From positions 1 through 55,341 of the forward strand of contig NZ_RXHQ01000017.1 in assembly GCF_004138105.1 (NCBI RefSeq): a DNA stretch of 55,341 nucleotides, in the 5' to 3' direction. Below the pieces are notes generated by a model, which had not been told where the DNA came from, made no database searches, and saw nothing but the letters and a program-made list of their open reading frames with translations. A program made the translations under genes and the position numbers. Origin of the DNA: Xylanivirga thermophila (lineage in GTDB: Bacteria; Bacillota; Clostridia; Caldicoprobacterales; Xylanivirgaceae). Shown in pieces: positions 33,000-38,891 of this stretch. The stretch's first letter is position 1, and each line of letters begins with the position of its first letter.

Positions 33000-34406
33000 T
33001 CAAAATCTAAAATATAAAAATGGATTATAGCTCTCATTTACCAGATAGGCAGTAGAAAGCAGCAACAATATAATATACAAAATGGGCTGCACTGCTAAAC
33101 TAAAACCCTCAAACCTTGTCCTCATGTTTGAAGCAACCCGTTTTGGCAAGGGTGTACAGCTAATTATAAGCACTATAAAATATAACGCATAACTCCTCAA
33201 ATAGTAAAGGCAGGTCTTATCAAAGAGCCCGCTCCCGCCCATGCCAAACATCACCCTTGTAAACTCCATGCCCTTTGTCATATCATCAAACTCAAAGAAC
33301 ACCCACCCCAATATGACTATAAGCATGGTATATATATGTCCTACAAAATTTGGCTGTCTGTCCAGCCATTTCTTTAAGAAACATTTTTCAATGGTCAATA
33401 TAACGCCAAAGTATAAACCCCAAAGTATAAAATTCCAATTGGCACCATGCCAAAATCCCGTCAAAAGCCATACTATAAATATATTCCGATATTGCTTTAG
33501 TTTACCTTCCCTGTTGCCTCCAAGGGGTATATATACATACTCGCGAAACCACGAGCCTAAAGAAATATGCCATCTGCGCCAAAACTCTGTGATGTTTTTT
33601 GATATATATGGATAATCAAAGTTCTCCATAAATTCAAATCCGAACATCCTTCCAAGGCCTATAGCCATATCGGAGTACCCGCTAAAATCAAAATATATCT
33701 GGAGGGTAAACGCTCCTATGCCCATCCATGCAGATACGGTGGACATATTTTTTATATCCAAGGACTTTATACTGCTCCATAGAAGGCCTATGTTGTTTGC
33801 CAATAATACCTTTTTAGATAGACCTATTATAAATCGCTCTATACCCTTTGAAAAATTATTAAGGGTCTCCTTTCGTTCCCTGAGCTGCTTTTCGATATCA
33901 CCATATTTTACTATGGGACCTGCAACTAGTTGTGGAAACATAGTAACATATGTGCCAAAGCTTATAATATCCTTCTGTACATTCACCTTCTCAAGATATA
34001 CATCTATTACATAGGACATGGTTTGAAATGTATAGAATGATATACCTATTGGCAAAGGTAATTCCCTATATTCTAAATTTATACCAAAAATTTTATTTAT
34101 ATTTTCAATAAAAAAACCGTAATATTTAAAATAGCCAAGCAAACCTATATTTACAACTACAGATGATATTAAAATCAGCTTGTCCTTTTTCCCCATGCCC
34201 TTAAATTTATCTATAAGTATGCCGCATATATAGTTAAATATAATGGAAAAAATCATTATGACAACATATACAGGCTCACCCCAGGCATAAAAAATAAGGC
34301 TGGCAATAAGGAGCACCAAATTTTTTGCCCTGCCTTTTGATATATAATAAGCAAATAATGTTATTGGTAAAAATACAAATATAAATATTAAGCTGCTAAA
34401 TACCAT
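33000..34406 (-). CDS. MBOAT O-acyltransferase (AlgI-like)
   Basis: A 468-residue membrane-bound O-acyltransferase that carries acetyl groups across the membrane for polysaccharide O-acetylation. About ten membrane segments are present. The family's conserved histidine is H320 in TGFWHGANWNF, and YFDFSGYSDMAIGLG and FWRRWHISLGSWFREYVYIP are typical AlgI/PatA-type blocks. The ATG at 34406 with GGGGG four bases before it is preferred to one five codons upstream. It sits between the DUF4358 lipoprotein and DHHW genes. The acceptor is probably the surface polysaccharide made upstream, but peptidoglycan or a teichoic acid is possible. Confidence 0.92.
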   Translation of the reverse strand: MVFSSLIFIFVFLPITLFAYYISKGRAKNLVLLIASLIFYAWGEPVYVVIMIFSIIFNYICGILIDKFKGMGKKDKLILISSVVVNIGLLGYFKYYGFFIENINKIFGINLEYRELPLPIGISFYTFQTMSYVIDVYLEKVNVQKDIISFGTYVTMFPQLVAGPIVKYGDIEKQLRERKETLNNFSKGIERFIIGLSKKVLLANNIGLLWSSIKSLDIKNMSTVSAWMGIGAFTLQIYFDFSGYSDMAIGLGRMFGFEFMENFDYPYISKNITEFWRRWHISLGSWFREYVYIPLGGNREGKLKQYRNIFIVWLLTGFWHGANWNFILWGLYFGVILTIEKCFLKKWLDRQPNFVGHIYTMLIVILGWVFFEFDDMTKGMEFTRVMFGMGGSGLFDKTCLYYLRSYALYFIVLIISCTPLPKRVASNMRTRFEGFSLAVQPILYIILLLLSTAYLVNESYNPFLYFRF

Positions 34407-34436
34407 ATTACCCCCTGCCAAACCCCTTCAAGATAT

Positions 34437-34919
34437 TTATTTAAAGCTATTTTCAAAGGCTTCTTCGATTTTTTCTGCATCCTTTGAAACTACAAAGAGT
34501 ATATAATTGCCCTTCGAAGTAAGTACATGTTTTTGTATAAGTTCATACTCCTCAGGAATATAGGCCTTAAAGCCTTCCTTCTTATCCTCTATCCTATCCT
34601 TTATATCATCTATTATATCATCTATATCATCTTTCTTATTAGCCTTTATTACAGCCACCTCATCGGACCTTATATTTGACGGAGCGAGATATAATAAAAA
34701 CTCCTCCACCTCATCCTTATCCATATCATATAGCTTATCAAAATCCTTTTGATCGCCCTTTATCATCTCTGACACATCTGATGATTTTTTTATATTCTCC
34801 CATATCTCTGCCATTGATGGCTCCTTTTCAACCTTATCAGACTTTGTGCAACCTGAAATCCATGTTATGGAAAACATTAGCAAAAATACTATGCTTATAA
34901 TCCTATAACCTTTCTTCAT
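34437..34919 (-). CDS. DUF4358-type lipoprotein
   Basis: A small lipoprotein of 160 residues. The signal peptide ends at ITWISGC (lipid-modified cysteine near residue 24), followed by a charged, Asp/Lys-rich domain of about 130 residues with EELYDMDKD-like acidic helices and a conserved end motif GNYILFVVSKDAEKIEEAF. I recognise it as DUF4358. Proteins of this family often sit beside MBOAT and DHHW genes in clostridia, as here, which suggests an accessory role in acetylation. Its molecular function is not known. It is second in the cassette. Confidence 0.72.
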   Translation of the reverse strand: MKKGYRIISIVFLLMFSITWISGCTKSDKVEKEPSMAEIWENIKKSSDVSEMIKGDQKDFDKLYDMDKDEVEEFLLYLAPSNIRSDEVAVIKANKKDDIDDIIDDIKDRIEDKKEGFKAYIPEEYELIQKHVLTSKGNYILFVVSKDAEKIEEAFENSFK

Positions 34920-34950
34920 ATTATTATCAATCTCCCTTCATCTTTTATTA

Positions 34951-35847
34951 TTACATATTTTCCTTTATATAGTTGAGCCATACGATATAAAATTTATATT
35001 TATAATGTATGCCATCTGGTTCTCTGAGCTCATCGCCATATTGTTTGGCCACGGCGGCCACATCCATATAAGAAACCCCTTCTTTTTCCGCCATCTCCTT
35101 AAGTGCCCTATTAAACTCATCTATCCTAGGATTATTAAGATTGCCAGATCTCTTCTTGGCCCTATCATCCACCGGAAGAATAGATTGGATATAGATTTTA
35201 GTATTTGGCAGCCTTTCCTTAAGGGCATCTATAAGTTTTGTATACCCTTCTATAAAAGTACCTTCCCCATCAATGACATCATTCATGCCAAATAGTATAA
35301 AAATCTTCTCTGGCCCCTTCTCTACTACTTTGTCAAGCTTTGACATGGCCTTTCTAGATGTAAGCCCCTTTATGCCAAGCACCCTGGACTCGTCCACAAA
35401 CTTATAATAGGATATGGATTCAGTAATTGAGTCCCCAAAAAATACACAATTTTGAAATTCCTTGTTATAATCATACTTTATCTCTATAGATCCCTTTTGC
35501 TGAACCTCTTTTGGTGCTTCTTCCTTCGGTGCTTCCCCGTTCGGCACTTTCTCTTGCCCATTTTCCCTTTGAGCTTCATTATCATTTAGTTCATTTACAA
35601 CTGTATCTGCCTTATCTTGATTGCCCTTAGGGCTCTTCTCCTTCTCTAAAGCCAAATCATTAGTGTTTTTAGCAGTATCAACATCCTTTACTTTTGCATC
35701 TGCTTCTGCGTTTATTGCTAGATCTTTATCCTTTGAAATAAACCCTTTAATACATAAACTTAAAACAAGAATTGAAACAATACTTATAAAAATAATAAAC
35801 CTTTTCCTATCTGCGACCCTTACTCTAGTCAATTTTACAAAATTCAT
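34951..35847 (-). CDS. Membrane-anchored GDSL/SGNH hydrolase
   Basis: A 298-residue surface protein with an N-terminal membrane anchor (about 17-36), a low-complexity Lys/Glu/Asn-rich spacer (40-118) and a GDSL/SGNH esterase domain. The nucleophile block is FFGDSITES (S140), followed by the GMNDV block and the terminal DGIHYK with the catalytic Asp/His pair. Such enzymes remove or transfer acetyl groups on polysaccharides. As the first gene of the acetylation cassette behind a clear promoter, it may be the acetyltransferase that accepts acetyl from the MBOAT, or an esterase that trims the product. Confidence 0.85.
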   Translation of the reverse strand: MNFVKLTRVRVADRKRFIIFISIVSILVLSLCIKGFISKDKDLAINAEADAKVKDVDTAKNTNDLALEKEKSPKGNQDKADTVVNELNDNEAQRENGQEKVPNGEAPKEEAPKEVQQKGSIEIKYDYNKEFQNCVFFGDSITESISYYKFVDESRVLGIKGLTSRKAMSKLDKVVEKGPEKIFILFGMNDVIDGEGTFIEGYTKLIDALKERLPNTKIYIQSILPVDDRAKKRSGNLNNPRIDEFNRALKEMAEKEGVSYMDVAAVAKQYGDELREPDGIHYKYKFYIVWLNYIKENM

Positions 35848-35883
35848 AATATCATGACACCTGCTCCTTATATCTAGAATAAC

Positions 35884-35912
35884 ACTATATATGATTTTAC
35901 TATCGAACTCAA
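35884..35912 (-). promoter_or_regulatory. Promoter of the O-acetylation cassette
   Basis: On the minus strand TTGAGT (35912-35907) and TATAGT (35889-35884) are 17 bases apart, with the GDSL gene start about 37 bases downstream. It separates the cassette from the fucosidase gene, which ends at a terminator just upstream. Confidence 0.6.
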
Positions 35913-35976
35913 AAAAATAAGTTACGAAAAGATTTCAATTTTATTTCATTATATAAACAACTGATATTCTAACAAA

Positions 35977-36020
35977 AATATATAGGAGCATAACTTATAC
36001 AAGCCATGCTCCTATATATT
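35977..36020 (-). terminator. Terminator of the fucosidase gene
   Basis: A perfect 15-base stem joins 35977-35991 with 36006-36020 around a 14-base loop, followed on the minus strand by a T-rich stretch. Its first bases overlap the stop codon. Confidence 0.75.
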
Positions 36021-37305
36021 AATTACTCTCTATGTTCTGCCCCGATTCTCTATATAGATCAATCTCTCCATCTAACTCTATCTTTATCACAGTACAATCC
36101 TTATCTATGGCATCTTCAGGAACATCTATCCATAGTATGCCAGGTATGTTAAGCCACGGAGCTCCTCCTAGTTTCTTATATCCGAGTTCCATTCCACTGC
36201 CTAAGGCTGTAATCTTCTTTATCCTATTTCTTATACCCTTCAATGGCACATCATCATATGGCCTATCAAAGCAAAATAGGTACAATGTCTTTTTATCCTT
36301 TGATAGGGTGCTAGGTCCATAAAAGTGTCCAGGCGGGAGCCCTGCCTCCGTATCATATATGGCCTCATCATGACGTCTAATCCATTCACCGAGGCCTAAA
36401 AGTCTCTTTTCCTGCTCCGGATCTATACTCCCATCCTCCATTGGACCAATATCCAGAAGCATATTGCCGCCCATACCTATGCACTCTGCAAACATCCTTA
36501 TAATCTGCCTTACCGATTTATAATTCTTATCATCGGGCTGATATCCCCATGAATCATTTACCGTTACACAAAATTCCCATGGTCCTTCAGGCCTTATTAT
36601 GGGTATACCCTGCTCAGGGGTCTTGTAATCACCATATCCCCACATACGGGAGTTTAATACTACATTGGGATTAAAGCTGTGGAGATACTCCCTAAGCTCT
36701 TTCATCCGCCATTCATCTGCGCTCTTTTCCCAATCTCCATCAAACCACAATAGATCTGGATGGAAATTTTCCATGAGTTCCTTTAATTGACCCCTATGAA
36801 ATTTTAAAAATCTCTCCCATGCTTCAAAATCCTCTTCACCCTCTGGATGGGTAAACCTATTTCTATTTAGATTGGCAAGATTCTCCCTCTCATCCTCCCT
36901 ATATATGGATGCATAATCAGGATGAGACCAGTCAAGATGTGAAAAATATAATCCAACCTTCAATCCTTGCTCCCTTACTGCCTCTACCCATGGTTTTATA
37001 AGATCCCGGCCTGCAGGTGTCTTGTGCACTACACTTAGATCGTTCAGTTTAGTATCCCATAGTGCAACACCATCATGATGCTTTGTAGTAAGGACTGCAT
37101 ATCTTGCACCTGCCTTTTTATACAGCTCAGCCCAGGCCTTTGGATCATAATTTTTTGCTGTAAAACCTTCACACTGTTTCATATAATCCCCATAGGATAT
37201 CCCACCATTATAGAAGGACCAGGACTCTGCTATCCCATATACAGAATATATTCCCCAGTGTATAAATATCCCCAATTTAGCATCTTTAAACCATTGCTGC
37301 ATCAT
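36019..37305 (-). CDS. Alpha-L-fucosidase family GH29, cytoplasmic
   Basis: A retaining glycoside hydrolase of 428 residues without signal peptide. GH29 marks are the N-terminal FKDAKLGIFIHWGIYSVYG, TTKHHDGVALWD, and the nucleophile aspartate D189 in LLWFDGDW. After the catalytic barrel a short beta domain ends the protein. It would release fucose, or a related 6-deoxysugar, from imported oligosaccharides. AAGGGG precedes two adjacent ATGs by about nine bases. It is a single-gene unit. Its promoter lies inside a long inverted repeat, so it is probably controlled by a repressor. The substrate could be connected with the importer at 27993-31534, but this is a guess. Confidence 0.9.
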   Translation of the reverse strand: MMQQWFKDAKLGIFIHWGIYSVYGIAESWSFYNGGISYGDYMKQCEGFTAKNYDPKAWAELYKKAGARYAVLTTKHHDGVALWDTKLNDLSVVHKTPAGRDLIKPWVEAVREQGLKVGLYFSHLDWSHPDYASIYREDERENLANLNRNRFTHPEGEEDFEAWERFLKFHRGQLKELMENFHPDLLWFDGDWEKSADEWRMKELREYLHSFNPNVVLNSRMWGYGDYKTPEQGIPIIRPEGPWEFCVTVNDSWGYQPDDKNYKSVRQIIRMFAECIGMGGNMLLDIGPMEDGSIDPEQEKRLLGLGEWIRRHDEAIYDTEAGLPPGHFYGPSTLSKDKKTLYLFCFDRPYDDVPLKGIRNRIKKITALGSGMELGYKKLGGAPWLNIPGILWIDVPEDAIDKDCTVIKIELDGEIDLYRESGQNIESN

Positions 37306-37314
37306 ACATAATTA

Positions 37315-37370
37315 CCCCTTCCATAGAAATGCTCAAATTCCATTATAGCATTTTTATGGAAGGGGAACAA
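37315..37370 (-). promoter_or_regulatory. Fucosidase promoter inside an 18-bp inverted repeat
   Basis: On the minus strand TTGTTC (37370-37365) and TATAAT (37347-37342, preceded by TGC) are 17 bases apart. Arms 37315-37333 and 37347-37365 form an 11-bp perfect outer stem (CCCCTTCCATA) plus a 7-bp inner stem (AAATGCT). One arm covers the promoter spacer and the other the ribosome-binding site. As transcription would start between the arms, it is more likely an operator in DNA than an RNA hairpin. Confidence 0.55.
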
Positions 37371-37392
37371 GAATAAACTGTTAAATATATTG

Positions 37393-37563
37393 CTACTGCT
37401 CATTACTACGATTTCTTAGCCATTCCTCAACTTCTAATTGATTATACCGTATGCTCTTCTTTTTGCCTATATATGGCATACCTTCCTTCCTCCATCTCCA
37501 TGCCGTCGTAGAATTAATAGACAACCATTCACAGAGCTCCCGCTCTGTTATCCATTCAGCCAT
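37393..37563 (-). CDS. 56-residue excisionase-like winged-helix protein
   Basis: A short gene. The protein starts MAEWITERELCEWLSIN and continues with TTAWRWRKEGMPYIG and RYNQLEVEEWL, the pattern of the MerR-like/excisionase helix-turn-helix family (DNA-binding helix, then a wing, then a helix starting with a tyrosine/asparagine-leucine-valine motif). AGGGGAG lies eight bases before the ATG. Such proteins act as excisionases or small regulators. No integrase, att site or phage gene is visible, so it is either an orphan regulator or a relic of a mobile element. Confidence 0.75.
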   Translation of the reverse strand: MAEWITERELCEWLSINSTTAWRWRKEGMPYIGKKKSIRYNQLEVEEWLRNRSNEQ

Positions 37564-37666
37564 GGTTAATACTCCCCTTACATATATTATATTATTACAT
37601 TATGTTTAAATATAATTAAATTATACACTTTGTTTATTTTTTGTCAATATCCTCTTCTTATTGTAA

Positions 37667-37712
37667 AAATACCGCCAATCTCCATATTTGTTAATGGAAA
37701 TTGGCGGTATTT
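37667..37712 (-). terminator. Terminator of the TetR-HEAT operon
   Basis: A 13-bp stem joins 37667-37679 and 37700-37712, with an extra TCCA/TGGA pairing inside. A T run follows on the minus strand. Its core CGCCAATCTCCA is shared with the hairpin at 38840-38891 on the other side of the operon. Confidence 0.6.
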
Positions 37713-37713
37713 A

Positions 37714-38043
37714 TCAATCCTTATGGGGAAGTGTTTTCAACACTTCAGATGCTACCTTCCTTACATTCTCATCTTCATCGGTAGTAAAACTCCTTATATG
37801 CTCACTGGCTATTGGATTACCAATTTTACCTAATGTCTTCATTATTTCTATGCGAATTTCTGGATCTGCATCCCTAAGCATTGTGATCAATTTATTGGCA
37901 ATATCCAGATCCTTAGAAGTAGCTAATGCCCTTATAGCTGCCAATCTAATATCTTTATTAGAATTTGTCGTTGCCTCCAATAATTTATTTGTCTTTCCCT
38001 TTTGTTCCCATGATTCGATCTTTTTTAATGAAACACCAAACAT
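37714..38043 (-). CDS. Small HEAT-repeat protein
   Basis: A 109-residue cytoplasmic protein with two to three HEAT-like helical repeats (NKDIRLAAIRALATS, DPEIRIEIMKTLGKIG, DENVRKVASEVLKTL). These form a curved protein-binding surface rather than an enzyme. The ATG at 38043 has AAGGAG nine bases upstream; longer starts run into the TetR gene. It lies downstream of the TetR-family gene and is probably cotranscribed. No function can be assigned. Being the only gene with the regulator, it may be its target or a cofactor. Confidence 0.75.
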   Translation of the reverse strand: MFGVSLKKIESWEQKGKTNKLLEATTNSNKDIRLAAIRALATSKDLDIANKLITMLRDADPEIRIEIMKTLGKIGNPIASEHIRSFTTDEDENVRKVASEVLKTLPHKD

Positions 38044-38129
38044 GGACAACCACTCCTTTTTATAATATTTTATATGAATAATATGAAAGCAAAACTTCAT
38101 TGGTTTTGTACTTTCCCATAGTATAAACC

Positions 38130-38723
38130 TCAAATATGAATACCTTCCATAAGCATATCCATAAGTGACTGCCTGTCTCGTTCCCTCTGTGCCTCACCAT
38201 AGCTTAACATTGCACATCTCATACAATGGCGGATTACCATATCATAAAATATATCTGCTACAAAATCACAATCGATATCCTTTATACACCCTTCCTGCTG
38301 CCCACACTCAAATATTCCTTTAAGCACATCGATAATCTTTGTCCTTTGATCACAAATATATTTCTGCAATTCATTTTGGGTTTCAGCCTTTAAAGATACT
38401 CCGCCAGTTTTAAACATCATATCGCTGGTCTTTATATTCCTATTGACCTTCTGTTCGTGGAAATATATAAAGGCATATAGTTTGTCCATAAATACATGCT
38501 CTTCGTTTACCTCTTTTATCATCTTTAAAAAATATCTTTCATAATTGTGTTCAAAAACTTGAAGAAATAATGCCTCTTTGCTTTCAAAATACTGGTATAC
38601 TGTGCCTTTCCCTATACCTGCATATTCTGCTATTTCATCTATACTTGTATTATAAAATCCTTTTTTACTAAACATATGTGTAGCAGCGTCCAATATCATC
38701 GACTTTTTACTTTTTATAGCCAA
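38130..38723 (-). CDS. TetR/AcrR-family transcriptional regulator
   Basis: A 197-residue repressor. The N-terminal TetR DNA-binding domain is clear: ILDAATHMFSKKGFYNTSID, then EIAEYAGIGKGTVYQYF and SKEALF. The C-terminal ligand domain is of the common AcrR type and carries CxxC-like and His-rich residues near its end (RHCMRCAM). It begins at a TTG with AAAGGAG about 11 bases before it. A palindromic operator sits in its promoter, so it represses itself. No efflux pump or enzyme is next to it; the HEAT-repeat gene downstream is the only obvious cotranscribed partner. Confidence 0.88.
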   Translation of the reverse strand: MAIKSKKSMILDAATHMFSKKGFYNTSIDEIAEYAGIGKGTVYQYFESKEALFLQVFEHNYERYFLKMIKEVNEEHVFMDKLYAFIYFHEQKVNRNIKTSDMMFKTGGVSLKAETQNELQKYICDQRTKIIDVLKGIFECGQQEGCIKDIDCDFVADIFYDMVIRHCMRCAMLSYGEAQRERDRQSLMDMLMEGIHI

Positions 38724-38768
38724 TATCTATCTACGCTCCTTTACTATAAAGCATTTTATGGCTGAACG

Positions 38769-38822
38769 TTGACTGACCAGTCAGTCTATGTATAATATAG
38801 CACAAACACTCGGATATGACAA
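38769..38822 (-). promoter_or_regulatory. TetR promoter and operator
   Basis: On the minus strand TTGTCA (38822-38817) and TATATT (38799-38794) are 17 bases apart. Just past the -10 box lies GACTGAC-CA-GTCAGTC (38771-38786), an inverted repeat of the form typical for TetR-family operators. On the plus strand TTGACT and TATAAT are 16 bases apart over the same site, but no plus-strand gene follows. Confidence 0.7.
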
Positions 38823-38839
38823 TAAAATTCCCTGTTTTT

Positions 38840-38891
38840 ATAAAATATATCGCCAATCTCCAAATATCCAGAGATTGGCGATATATTTTAT
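38840..38891. terminator. Long perfect hairpin after the ChW glucosaminidase gene
   Basis: Positions 38840-38860 pair perfectly over 21 bp with 38871-38891, loop of 10 bases. It ends the ChW gene on the minus strand (last codons lie in the right arm) and has A/T-rich outer ends. The arm core CGCCAATCTC recurs at 37674. Confidence 0.75.

Noticed and set aside
34561-34640. Low-complexity ATCATCTAT-like DNA repeats that could suggest a microsatellite
   Set aside because: They encode the Asp/Ile/Lys-rich helix of the DUF4358 lipoprotein and need no separate explanation.
38769-38796. Plus-strand promoter TTGACT-16-TATAAT
   Set aside because: No plus-strand gene follows before the convergent ChW gene. 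The similarity to a promoter comes from the palindromic operator of the TetR gene.
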